The notes below the pieces were generated by a model. It worked only from the letters and a program-made list of their open reading frames with translations, had not been told where the DNA came from and did not search any database. A stretch of 64,000 nucleotides of DNA from Plotosus lineatus (lineage: Eukaryota > Chordata > Actinopteri > Siluriformes > Plotosidae): assembly GCA_024760905.1 (NCBI GenBank), contig CM045732.1, positions 58,055,996 through 58,119,995 on the forward strand, in the 5' to 3' direction. The position numbers and the translations under genes were made by a program. Of the stretch, positions 14,101 through 23,810 are shown piece after piece; the stretch's first letter is position 1; every line of letters begins with the position of its first letter.

Positions 14101-17100
14101 TTAGTCTAGCTTCCACTATTCTTTCCCATAACTTCATCGTATGGCTCATCAACTTTATCCCTCTGTAGTTGCCACAACTCTGCATGTCTCCCTTGTTCTT
14201 AAAAATGGGCACCAGCACACTTCTCCTCCACTCCTCTGGTATCCTCTCACTCTCGAAGACCTTGTTAAATGTTCTTGTCAGAAAATCTACTGCTACCTCT
14301 CCTAGACACTTCCATACCTCCACCGGTATGTCATCAGGACCAACTGCCTTTCCATTCTTCATCCTCTTCAATGCCCTCCTCACTTCAACCTTACTAATCT
14401 TTGCTACTTCCTGGTTCTCAACAGTCACCTCTTCTACTCTTTTTTTCTCTCTCATTTTCCTCATTCATCAGCTCTTCAAAGTACTCTTTCCATCTTCCCA
14501 GCACACTTCTATCATCAGTCAATACATTTCCCTCTCTGTCCTTTATCAATCTAACTTACTGCACGTCCTTCCTATCTCTATTTCTCTGCTGTGCCAACCT
14601 GGATAAATCATTTTCTCCCTCCTTACTTTCCAACCGAGCATACAAGTCATCAAACGCGCTCTGTTTGGCCTTTGACACTGCTACCTTTGCCTTACGCTCT
14701 GTCTTCCTGTACTCCTGTTTACTCTCTTCGGTTTTCTCAATGTTCCACTTCTTCTTAGCAAACCTCTTCCTTTGTACACACTCCTGAACTTCCTCATTCC
14801 ACCACCAAGTCTCCTTATCTTCTTTCCTTCCAGATGACACACCAAGTATTCTCCTACCTGTCTCCCTGATCACATTAGCTGTAGTTGTCCAGTCATCTGG
14901 AAGCACTTCCTGACCACCCAAAGCCTGTTTCAACTCCTCCTCGAAGACAACCCGACACTCTTCCTTTTTCAACTTCCACCACTTTGTCTTCTGCTCTGCC
15001 TTTGCCTTCACCTTCCTCACCATCAGCATCATCCTGCACACCACCATCCTGTGCTGTTTGGCAACACTCTCACCCGCTACTACTTTGCAGTCACTGACTT
15101 ACTTTAAGTTACATCGCCTGCACAAGATGTAGTCAACCTGTGTGCTCCTACCTCCGCTTTTATAAGTCACCCTATGCTCCTCTCTCTTCTGGAAGAAAGT
15201 ATTCACCATAGCCATTTCCATCCTTTTTGCAAAATCTATCAACATCTGTCCTTCTGCGTTCCTGTCCTGGATACCAAACCTACCCATCACTTCCTCGTCC
15301 CCTCGGTTTCCTGCACCAACATGTCCATTGAAGTCTGCCCCAATGACCACTCTTTCACCTCTGGGGGTACTCTGCATATCTTCATCTAACTCCCTCCAGA
15401 ATCTCTCCTTCTCTTCTCGCTCACATCCTGTCTGTGGGGCATAAGCACTAACAACATTGACCATCACACCTTCAATTTCTAACTTGAGACTCATCACTCT
15501 GTCTGACACTCTTTTCACTTCTAGAACATTCCTGACAAACTCCTCCTTCAAGATGACTCCGACTCTATTTCTCTTCCCATCCACACCATGATAAAACAGC
15601 TTAAACCCTGCTCCTATGCTTCTAGCCTTGTTACCTTTCCACCTGGTCTCCTGAACACACAGTATGTCCACCTTCCTCCTCTGCATCATGTCAGCCAGCT
15701 CTCTACCTTTTTCCTGCCATAGTTCCAACGTTCAAAGTCCCTACTTTCAGTCCTAGACTCATGCCTTTCCTCTTCTCTCTCTGCCAACGGACACGCCTCC
15801 CGCCTCTCCTTCTTCGACCAACAGTAGTCCAATTTCCATCAGTACCCTGTTGATTGACGGCACTGATGGCGGTCGTTGTTAACCCGGGCCTCGACCGATC
15901 CGGTATGTGATTCTTTCTTGTGATTCGCATAGTTTATTTGGCATTTGTTTTACGCCGGATGCCCTTCCTGACGCAACCCTCTACATTTATCCGGGCTTGG
16001 GACCGGCGTGAGGGAGAGACACTGGTTTGTCCCCCCCCCTCACGGCTGCATTGAAAGTACTCAGCAGGGTATTCATTAATATTTTAATTAAATCTTACTT
16101 AGGGTCACATTTCAATGAATTCAATGAATAAAGGTACCTGAAATAAATGAAGACTATATGAAACTTGTCTTAAATTTTGCATTACTTTAAAGATTCGTAG
16201 AAAACTCTAAATACTGTATAGTGGCACTTGCTCTTCTTGCCAATCAGCATTATGATACTTCTATAGCCTAACATGCAAATAGAAGACGATGGACAGGCAA
16301 TGATGTTACTGAGCCCCAGGGAGACACACCAGGGGCCACTTGAAAATCTTATCAGTCCTTCTGTATGAGTTTGTTTAAAAAAAGAACAAATAAGCTGTTG
16401 GTACTCTACTACTATTAGACTTTTACTTTCTTTGTGTTTCCCACAATGATTACATACCATTGTTTACCATTGCATGGGTGGGGTAAGCAAACAAATGAGT
16501 AACATCTAGGAATATCACTGAATGACTCTGGAGTGGCAAATGAGGTGCATGACTATTGACCCAGAGATTGCAAGGTCGAATCCTGGTTAATACCGCAGCC
16601 ATCCGTGACCAGGAGTCCATGTGCTGAGCTTGAACGGGACGGAGGAATGGCATACGCTCACTTTCCTGTTACTCCTAGTGGTTGACAGCCAATCATGGGC
16701 CTCTGTGAGCTCATTTGTGAAAGGGGGCAGATAGCTTTCGAGTGTGTTAGACCGTTCCTAAAATACGCATGGCGCTGCAGTTCGAAAAAGAGGCAGGTGG
16801 CTAGCATTGTATGTCACGGGGGGGAGGGGGGGGGGGGACGGACTGCATGCCTTCGCCCCTCCCTGGTCTGTGGTGGTCATGTAATAGGGAAGGTAATACC
16901 TGATGGGTAGGAATTGGATATGACCAAAAATTTGCAGGTAAATGTGGGGAGGAATATCACTGATTAATTACACCATGTCTCTGTGTATAATGTGTGTGTC
17001 TGCATGCATGTTTAGGCTGCGAGAGGCTGTTCGGAAAATGGAAGAGAAGCACTTTTCTGAGCACACTGAGGAGCATGTGGAGTTCCTACCAGTAGAATGG

Positions 17101-18259
17101 CGCTCCAAACTAACCCTGGATGGAGGTATTGATACGGAAACTCCACTGATAGCTTTTCAGTTATATTTCACAACAGCTACAACCACTTGATGCTAATTCC
17201 CCAAGTATATACATATACACATGTTAGCATGTAGTCACATATGACCATTTGTGATCAGTTGTTTGTACTCTTCTTCTAGTACGTTGCATTCAGTTTAGAG
17301 AAGGTAGCTTACAAGAAAGGACATTGAGTATTTATGTGGCATGCTAAATGCACACACTGTTGTTGTGCAGACACCGTGGACTCCATCACTCCAGATAAGG
17401 TGCGGGGCCTGAGAGATTTACTGAACAGCAGTGCTATGGACATCATGTATTATACCAGCCCTCTTTACAGAGATGAGGTGAATTAGAATTAGAATTTAAA
17501 TACACTGAAATGCACTAAACTGTTTTATTGCAAATTGTAATCCTCCATCTTTTCTCGTTCATGCCGTTTTTTTTTTTAATTTATTTTTTCTGTAGATTAC
17601 TAAAGGCCTTGCCCAAGAACTCAACCGACTGTATATGCTCTTCTGTTCTCGGAACGCAGAGTTTGAACAGAATGGGGGGAAAGTATCCATAATTTCCCAT
17701 TCTTTAGGCTGTGTGATTGCATACGACATCATGACAGGCTGGGATCCAGTGCGTTTTCGCCTGCAAGAGCTTCAGGAACCTGATGAGGAGCTGGGCTCAA
17801 TGAGCCACAAAGAGCGCCATCTGTTGGAGCAGGTGCAACATACCAGACAAAGGTACTTTCTTTCTTTGTACTATCGGACAGGTGTGATTTCTTGGGGTTT
17901 TGTTTGTTTGTTGTTCTAATGTCCATGTTAACATTACATTTAATCTTTGTGTTCATTTGTTTTAGGTTGCGAGAATTGGAGGATCAGCTTCAGGGTCTGG
18001 AGGCAGCTAAACCGCCAGCACCTCCTGAATTGAAGTTTAAGGTATATTTCCTGTCTCGTGCAGATTGAAAGTTTATTTACATAGAGCAAATATCAGGGTG
18101 CTTTGCAGCTATAGATTTTTTGCCAAAAAATCAGATGAGGGTGCACTCACTTAAATTCCATTAAAAATTTTATCATGCTCATTTTTGCTTGATCATGCTT
18201 CACCAAGACACATGCCACATACGTGTAAAAGGTGTGTGTACATACATACATACATACAT

Positions 18260-18322
<63 letters not shown>

Positions 18323-19856
18323 GACGCTCCCAAACTTACGTTTTTCTTTGGTTCTGGACTGCCGAGCGCAAGTTGAGAAAAAAAAAAACTTAAGTTGTTA
18401 CTGTATGTTCCAGTGACGTATGACATTCATACTGTACTATACATCCATAAATACCATTACCGTAGCTCATAAAACACCCTTAAATTAATTATTATAAACA
18501 TAACATTGTAAAATTTATCAAATAATATAAACATTAATTTCAAATAAATTAAATTCAAGCAAAATAATTTCAAATAGATACATTTTAAGCAAATTGACTC
18601 ATCAAATATCAAATACAGTATCAAATATAACCTTTAACAATCTTTATGATGCAATCTTTCTGCTTGTAAATAGTTTCGATGGTCGACGGATTGTCACTTT
18701 ACATGAAGCTGAACCGAGTCACTTTACATGAAGCTTAAAACAGTCAATCAACGCTTACAATATGTGAGGCGCTCCACCAAAAGGAGTTCACTTGCTTGTG
18801 CTTGAGACAAAGTGCGGGTTATCCGGACTTCCGGTCTTTCAAGTGAGCAAGGGCGCCGTTGAATACTCCTTTAGTACTCAGCCTGCTCTGATGTGAATCA
18901 CCAGCAGAGCGGGGAGTTCTCTTTCTTTTCTGGATTTGGGTTTTCATTCATTTTACAACTCTTTGCTTAACTGAGTATGCATTAGATTGTGCCGATCTGA
19001 GCAGATAGTTAATTCATCTCTGTGTATGAGATTGCACCCATGCTAGTAGGCTTGCGCTTCTGACTGACCATATTTGCTTAGGGTTACAAAAGTCTGCAAA
19101 ACAGTGCAAACACAAAGATCACAGAGACAATGTCTTAACACAAGGGTAACACGCAGTGAACTGGGAAGCAGCAGGGCACGGTCAGTCTGTTGTTTGTAAA
19201 CAATGGACACAGCATCATTGCGTCATTACGTCAGCGTACTATGTAGGTACATCTCATATTCAAAATTTGACAATTTTTTTTTGAAAATATATATACAGTA
19301 TATATACAGACGCTCCCTGACTTGCGTTCATCCGTTTTATGTTTTTTTTTTTTTTAAAGTCAAATTTTGAGTTTAGACGTACCTACGTACTATGCTGACG
19401 TAATGACGCTGCGTCCATTGTTTGACAGGCTGAACGTGCCCCCCTTCCCAGTTCAGTTATATATATCGTTGGTTGGTGATTCACATCAGTGCAGGCTGTG
19501 TTCTAAACAAGTTCAACGGCACCGAGCAAGTACACTACTTTTGCAAGTACACTACATTTGGTATTGAGCGCCTCACATATTGTAAGCGTTGATTGGCTGT
19601 TTTAAGCTTCATGTAAAGTGACTCGGTATAAATAAGTGACTTATTTGAAATTAATGTTGATATTATTTGATATATTTCATATTATTTTACAATGTTATGT
19701 TTATAATAATGGAATGATAAATAATGTAATGGTATTTATGGATGTAAACTACAGTATGAGCGTCATACGTCACATGTCATAAGTCACTGTAACAACTTGC
19801 GTTCACTTTCAACTTGCGTTCGGCCGTCCGGAACCATTTAAAAACTTAAGTCGGGG

Positions 19857-19898
<42 letters not shown>

Positions 19899-22762
19899 TG
19901 TTTGTGTTTGTGTTTCATTATGTTATAGTAAACTTTACAGCATATAATATGATCCAATCTGCATGTTACAGGTGGAAAACTGTTTCTGCGTGGGATCGCC
20001 GCTTGCTGTGTTCTTGGCGTTGCGTGGCATTCGACCAGGGAACAGTGGTTACCAGGAGCACATCATGCCCAAATCCATCTGCCAGCGCCTTTTCAACATC
20101 TTTCACCCCACAGACCCAGTGGTGAGACAGACAGCGTGATTCAATAATTGATTATTCTCAACAGAGTACTATAATAGTTTTAAAAACATGATCTTTATAC
20201 ATGGCAGGCATACCGACTGGAGCCTCTTGTGTTGAAACACTACAACAATATTGCACCAGTTCAAATACACTGGTAAGTGTTTTCAGTCTCAAGGGAATGA
20301 CCCCAAATTTTTCCAGGTTTCATTATCATGTATGTCATGTATGCTGCCCAGTTAACATAAAAAGTATGCACTCCGACGTATAGTTGGATCGCCTTAGCCT
20401 TGATTACAGCTCGTAATGGCCATAGCATTGATTCAGCAAATTTAAATAGCATTTATTTCCATACAGATTTGGGTGCATTTTTTTAAATATCATTTTAAAT
20501 TGATGATGAGAAAACTGAAGCACTCGCTAAAGTCTTCTTCATCTCATCCCAAAGACTTTGTAGGCTTGAGCTTGGGACTCATGGTGCCAGAACATGTCTG
20601 AAAATGATTCCTCTCTATGCTCCCTGAACCACCATTTGAACACACTGACAGAACCAATTTTATATCTGTACCATTGGAGGGATTGATGGAATATCGGTCA
20701 TTCAGTACATTCAGGTTGTTAGCTGACTTCATTATCAACATAATGTTGCTGAGCCTTGACCAACTAAAACAAGTAATCCCGGTGAAAGGTAGTTCAACAA
20801 AATTAAATTGAAGTGTTTTTTGGCTGAATAAGATTATTATGAGCAAATCCTAAACTGTTCAACATATTTGTTTTATTAAGGCTTGCTTTTGCAGGACAAT
20901 TTATTTTCATTCTTTCATGTAAATTTAAATGATTAACATTTTTAGCTCGAATACAGCACCTTTAAGTCAGCATGATTATGCTTTTTTCCTGAATCTTAGT
21001 AGGTGTAACCTGAACAAATGTAAAGACTGCACAATTATCTATTTTACCCGGTGGTCCTTATTTTTAACTTGTCAGCAATCTGTTTTTAAATGTCTAAAAA
21101 GGTATTACATAAAAATATGATGTACTGTTGACTCTTAATTTTCTCATGTTCTTTTATTTTATCAGCCAGCTATTTTAAAATTGTATCTGCAGGTGCAACA
21201 CCTCCAATCCCACTCCATATGATGAAATGAAACCTGTATTCCTGAATCCTGTGAAAGATCCAACATCCGACACAGAGAGCCTCCCAAGTCCCAGTACTTC
21301 ACCTGTAATGTCCCGCCGACTCTATGGAGAGTCTATCACAACACTGGGCAAGGCCAGCATACTAGGTACCTCAGGGCATCTTGCTTTTCTTTCTTTCTTC
21401 CTTTCGGCTTTTCCCCTTTCTCAGGAGTCGCCACAGCGAATCATCTGATTCGCACATTTGATTTTGGCATAGGTTTTTACATCGGATGCCCTTCCTGTCA
21501 CAACCCTTTTAGCAAGGGACAGAAACACGCTGACTTCTTTGCAGCTACTCTTTACGAAAGTCAGCAATGGTTCTTTTACATGCCTCTCACCATAGACAGT
21601 GAGAGACATGGCCCGCCTTTGATAACCCAGTTAGCTGCACTGGGGGGGACAGTGACAACCTTGTGGGGACCCGAACCCCCAACTTTAGGATCAGCGATCC
21701 TGCACCCTATCCACTAGACCACCACTGGGCATCTTGCTAAGCTATCTTATAAAATTTGATGTCAATCATGATGCAGCCCAAACAAGTCTCTGGAGAAGAC
21801 CCCACGGTGTGTTAGTAATCAAAAGATGTCTATTGCGATGAAATAAAAAGTTTTCAAGTAAATATAAAATGGGTTACTCTATGTGTGGTTTTCCTGCATT
21901 CACATGGTTCAAATGAAAATTTGGAAATAACTTTGGATTCTTCACTTCCCTACATGTTTAATGACTTTGAAGAGCTATGAAGTGGATTGTTGATATGTTG
22001 TAATACAGGTATGGTGTCCTTGAAGATTATTTGTACATATTTACTGCCATCTCGTGGTAAAATTTGGAAAATAAATGGGAGTCATTAGTTTTAAGCAGCG
22101 CTCCCTAGTGGAGAACTGGAGAAGTGTTTGGTGGAAAAGGCTGAATATTACGTGTGTAGTTTTTTTTCACAGAATTTTCTTCTGTTATGTGTTGAGGTGC
22201 CGCCAGCATTGGAAAAGGCATCGGAGGAATGTTGTTCTCCCGTTTCTCTCGCTCCAGTAGTCAACCATCTGGAGTGGATTCTGCAGCAGTGGAGAGTGAA
22301 GAGAAGAGCCAATCAGCATATGGGCTGTCTACTCTGTCTCAGTCTGCCTCCACCATTATCGATACTGCAGGTGTGCATACATGGCTTATACCTGCACCTT
22401 ATTTATCATTATTTTACTTTGTGCATGTGTTACCTATATGTAAAGTCTGTGTATATTGGGAATATTGGATAGGTTATTAAAAAAAAAACAATGGGAATGA
22501 TCTGTTATGGTTTAGAAGTTAAATACTTCTGTAAATGACAGTTTGTTTTCATTGGTAACAAGTGTTTGTGTTTGCAGTGGAGATGGAGCACCGCATTGAC
22601 TTTGAACTGCGGGAAGGTTTGGTTGAGAGCCGCTATTGGTCAGCTGTCACTTCACATACAGCCTACTGGACCTCTCACGATGTGGCCCTGTTTCTACTGA
22701 CCTTCATATACAAATCCCCGAGGTCATCTAAGACAGGCCAAGACGATCCTAACCCAGAGTGA
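8016..22762 (+). CDS. DDHD1: DDHD1, phospholipase A1 (C-terminal 11 coding exons)
   Basis: Eleven exons join in frame to about 524 C-terminal residues: 8016-8144, 8360-8507, 17016-17125, 17371-17477, 17596-17852, 17966-18041, 19972-20121, 20208-20272, 21193-21365, 22197-22370, 22578-22762. The protein closely follows vertebrate DDHD1, an intracellular PA-preferring phospholipase A1 that makes lysophospholipids and acts in the cytosol and on organelle membranes, including mitochondria. Landmarks are VDWHSVDEVYLYSDATTSK, the strand ending VFVVHGIGQK, the lipase nucleophile motif SHSLG (serine in the exon at 17596), and the C-terminal DDHD domain spanning the exons from 19972 to the stop at 22760-22762. 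All introns are GT-AG and codon phases close. The N-terminus lies outside the window. The assignment is DDHD1 rather than DDHD2 because of the near-identical core and the neighbouring FERMT2. Confidence 0.95.
8360..8507 (+). CDS. DDHD1: DDHD1 coding exon b
   Basis: Acceptor tcccag, donor gtaagt. It encodes SSSGTRLHRGYVEDASLEDK and then a hydrophobic strand plus HGIGQKMDKDR, the start of the lipase-like core. It ends in the first two bases of a methionine codon completed at 17016. Confidence 0.95.
8666..9215 (-). mobile_element. RTE-tailed SINE, full length, split by a hAT element
   Basis: LINE-like tail at the left, tRNA-like head (complement of ggttcgagtccc and of the box A) at the right. 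Imperfect 16-base target duplications flank it (8650-8665 and 9216-9231). It lies in the DDHD1 intron after exon b, antisense to the gene. Its body is interrupted at 8867-9075. Confidence 0.85.
8867..9075. mobile_element. hAT-type miniature element nested in the SINE
   Basis: It starts cagtggttcccaac and ends gtcgggaacccctg, near-complementary termini of hAT type. It is flanked by an 8-base duplication ccatagat / ccatagac (8859-8866, 9076-9083). 209 bp and non-coding. Confidence 0.85.
9667..10148. mobile_element. hAT-type miniature element
   Basis: Termini cagtggtcctcaacct and aggttggggaccactg are inverted repeats typical of hAT elements. The bases outside (ctctaatg, ttatatgg) no longer match, so the target duplication has decayed or the ends are slightly off. 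Confidence 0.75.
10205..10465 (-). mobile_element. RTE LINE, 5'-truncated 3' end
   Basis: It matches the 3' end of the LINE at 12919-16051: the same tail and the same C-terminal coding sequence ([20 protein letters not shown] in the minus sense). 5'-truncated at a C run near 10450. Confidence 0.85.
10478..10866 (+). mobile_element. MITE family F5, left end missing
   Basis: It ends in agtgagggatccctg followed by TA. Its interior matches 62643-63091 in inverse orientation (shared ataaatgcttataataac-type block). The left terminus is not found. Confidence 0.65.
11764..12503 (+). mobile_element. Tigger-like element, family F3
   Basis: Inverted ends tagtggtacctcactttatg and cataaagtgaggtatcactg, flanked by TA (11762-11763, 12504-12505). 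Internal remnants around 12280-12370 read like a decayed CENP-B-type helix-turn-helix. A second copy lies inverted at 60761-61505. A (CA)n run lies at about 12238-12256. Confidence 0.8.
12944..14464 (-). pseudogene. LINE reverse transcriptase frame
   Basis: A 506-residue open frame. RT motifs are present in order: the region around AVGPDDIPVEVW, CGNYRGIKLM, the AFVDLEKAYDRVPR active-site strand, GLHQGSALSPFLFA, and FADD in MMFADDIVICSES, followed by a thumb and a C-terminal [12 protein letters not shown] region. The frame itself is uninterrupted, but it is cut off from the endonuclease by a frameshift in an A run near 14445-14455. Closest to fish RTE-clade proteins by pattern. Confidence 0.9.
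14556..15728 (-). pseudogene. LINE endonuclease and linker, with premature stops
   Basis: The endonuclease part (15728 to about 15102) has DILCVQETRW with the catalytic Glu, NVVSAYAPQTG, IGADFNGHVG with Asp and Asn, and VDYILCRR. An in-frame taa at 15099-15101 separates it from the linker, which continues in the same frame (first methionine at 15047) to a second taa at 14556-14558. Reading through shows continuous RTE-like protein on both sides of each stop, so these are point inactivations. Confidence 0.85.
15703..15930 (-). pseudogene. LINE N-terminal segment
   Basis: A 75-residue frame containing basic residues and ending KVGTLNVGTMAGKR, the usual start of the endonuclease domain. The endonuclease continues in another frame (GRELADMM), so a one-base shift lies at about 15710-15725. 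Confidence 0.8.
16530..16830 (+). mobile_element. tRNA-headed SINE, family S3
   Basis: Same family as 4390-4665 on the opposite strand: a box-B-like gcaaggtcgaatcctgg, then a body with gccaatcatgggcctctgtg and ggcagatagctttcgagtgt. A G run at about 16819-16838 follows. It lies in the DDHD1 intron after exon b. Confidence 0.65.
17016..17125 (+). CDS. DDHD1: DDHD1 coding exon c
   Basis: Acceptor tttag, donor gtattg. It encodes LREAVRKMEEKHFSEH through EFLPVEWRSKLTLDG, collinear with other DDHD1 proteins. The split aspartate codon is completed at 17371. The intron before it is about 8.5 kb and contains the RTE LINE. Confidence 0.95.
17371..17477 (+). CDS. DDHD1: DDHD1 coding exon d
   Basis: Acceptor gtgcag, donor gtgaat. 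It encodes TVDSITPDKVRGLRDLLNSS through YYTSPLYRDE and ends on a whole codon. Confidence 0.95.
17596..17852 (+). CDS. DDHD1: DDHD1 coding exon e with catalytic serine motif
   Basis: Acceptor ctgtag after a T-rich tract, donor gtactt. It encodes ITKGLAQELNRLYMLFCSRN and then KVSIISHSLGCVIAYDIMTG. The SHSLG pentapeptide is the lipase nucleophile elbow in its family-typical GxSxG variant, with Ser for the first Gly. The segment after it (LQELQEPDEELGSMSHKERH) diverges from human DDHD1, as expected for a linker. Confidence 0.95.
17966..18041 (+). CDS. DDHD1: DDHD1 coding exon f
   Basis: Acceptor tttag, donor gtatat. It encodes LRELEDQLQGLEAAKPPAPP and then ELKFK, a charged helical linker followed by the edge of the DDHD domain. 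It closes the split arginine codon from the previous exon and ends in phase 0. Confidence 0.9.
18261..18319. repeat. (GT)n microsatellite
   Basis: About 59 bases of GT dinucleotides, preceded by (CATA)n. Confidence 0.95.
18321..19270 (-). mobile_element. Tigger-like element, family F1, inverted copy
   Basis: Left end tagacgctcccaaacttacg. The interior is the reverse complement of 33640-34227 and of 19340-19860. A decayed start of the helix-turn-helix protein region is seen near 19040-19100 in the minus sense. It lies in the DDHD1 intron between exons f and g. Confidence 0.75.
19307..19865 (+). mobile_element. Tigger-like element, family F1
   Basis: Starts cagacgctccctgacttgcg after TA and ends aagtcggggagcgtgtg, running into a (GT)n tract (19861-19896). 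The internal protein-coding part is deleted. It forms an inverted pair with 18321-19270. Confidence 0.8.
19972..20121 (+). CDS. DDHD1: DDHD1 coding exon g (DDHD domain start)
   Basis: Acceptor ttacag, donor gtgaga; exactly 50 codons. It encodes VENCFCVGSPLAVFLALRGI through RLFNIFHPTDPV, the conserved beginning of the DDHD domain. The aspartate of HPTDPV is one of the conserved acidic residues. Confidence 0.95.
20208..20272 (+). CDS. DDHD1: DDHD1 coding exon h
   Basis: Acceptor ggcag, donor gtaagt. It encodes AYRLEPLVLKHYNNIAPVQI and then H plus a split tryptophan codon completed at 21193. It directly continues HPTDPV. Confidence 0.95.
20340..20800. mobile_element. Tc1/mariner-like relic
   Basis: Sequence with attcctctctatgctccctg, atggaatatcggtcattcag and ataatgttgctgagcc reads like a degraded antisense transposase region of a fish Tc1-like element. 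47640-47960 shares several of the same phrases. No intact frame. Confidence 0.45.
21193..21365 (+). CDS. DDHD1: DDHD1 coding exon i
   Basis: Acceptor tgcag, donor gtacct. It encodes CNTSNPTPYDEMKPVFLNPV, a Ser/Pro-rich linker, then SRRLYGESITTLGKASIL. A SINE sits about 20 bases beyond its donor (21386-21726). Confidence 0.95.
21386..21726 (-). mobile_element. RTE-tailed SINE, full length
   Basis: Perfect 12-base target duplication gggcatcttgct (21374-21385, 21727-21738). LINE-like tail at the left, tRNA-like head at the right. It starts 20 bases downstream of the DDHD1 exon i donor, antisense to the gene. Confidence 0.95.
22197..22370 (+). CDS. DDHD1: DDHD1 coding exon j
   Basis: Acceptor gttgag, donor gtgtgc. 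The acceptor was chosen because it restores the conserved GAASIGKGIGGMLFSRF. An acceptor four codons later (gccgccag) would lose Ala-Ala. The rest is a Ser-rich linker ending TIIDTA, far less conserved than its flanks. Confidence 0.9.
22578..22762 (+). CDS. DDHD1: DDHD1 last coding exon and stop
   Basis: Acceptor ttgcag. It encodes VEMEHRIDFELREGLVESRY, SAVTSHTAYWTSHDVALFLL and a short divergent tail ending DDPNPE, then tga at 22760-22762. It carries the conserved His/Asp residues of the DDHD domain. It follows exon j directly, without the insert of about 30 residues present in the long human isoform. Confidence 0.95.
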
Positions 22763-23094
22763 TCCAGAGGGATGACCACAAACAAAGACCTGTCTCCAGA
22801 TTAATCTGTCTTCTCCCATTGAGATGAGAAAACACTCAAGCACACTCCCTCTCTCATTTTGCCTCATAAAAATGCTTCTTTGTCATACAAAGGCTGATGG
22901 CTATTTTTTCCTGTTGCTTGTGCAGCAATCTTTCCCATTAACCCAGTAACCACCTACTCCTACTGGGCAAACTCTGATTATTGAGTAAACCTATAGTTCT
23001 AAGAATGTTTTGTAAGGCTTTGTTTTGGGTGCTGTTGAGGCCTTTTTGGTCTGTCCCATTCCATGCTAAGCATCAGGTACCCTTGGTTTTGCCT

Positions 23095-23128
<34 letters not shown>

Positions 23129-23765
23129 TTTTCTTCACCAGCCCTGGACCAATCCATTTGGTTTATGTAGCGACATCTTATCCAAAGCTTAAACCAGACA
23201 TCATTAAGGGCATACAACATGCAAGTATGGAGGCCTGTGTCCTGGTAACGTCCATTCATTTAGTCTGTCTTTTCCTTATTTACAGAGTGGTGAATATACC
23301 CCCAAGGAGACACTTACGAAGCAAATGCTCGATGCAACACTCGGATATCTTTATTTATTGACATAGTAATATATTTAAGAACTGTGCATAGTAGTCTAAT
23401 TTTTGGAAAAGTATTTCAAGATTTAGATATTTATTTTTCATTTTAATATAACTGCAGAATACTGGACCTCTTTAATGACTAACATAAATTATCTGGCGTC
23501 TCAAACTGGTGAGAATCCGAACCATTGAAGAAAAAGGAATGTCCTTTTTATACAGGAGATAAATAATCCGAAGCAATTATAATTTTCTGCTGGTTTTATA
23601 ACCAGATGGTGCTGTAGCAGAACAAAGTCAGCAGTGCATTTTCCTAAACCAGTAATATTACTGATTCTACTTTGCATGGAGTTTGAGGATGAAATTGCTG
23701 CTACATTGATTTTGTAGCTAAACTTGACCTTTTATAATCCTGCCTGGTTTGGAAATTTACTGACA

Positions 23766-23810
<45 letters not shown>

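Larger units (their letters stand above)
12919..16051 (-). mobile_element. Near full-length RTE-clade LINE
   Basis: About 3.13 kb, antisense in the DDHD1 intron between exons b and c. Flanked by a perfect 19-base duplication tgaaagtactcagcagggt (12900-12918 and 16052-16070). It encodes, in order, an N-terminal segment, an apurinic-type endonuclease, a linker and a reverse transcriptase, which is the RTE/BovB layout, and its length is near the usual 3.2 kb. The 5' end (right) has a C-rich run near 16031-16040; the 3' end is short and lacks a poly-A tail. The coding region is broken (see next entries), so it is inactive as it stands. Confidence 0.95.

Noticed and set aside
18193..18426. Open frames with long Thr-His or Val-Cys runs
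   Set aside because: They are translations of the (GT)n microsatellite.
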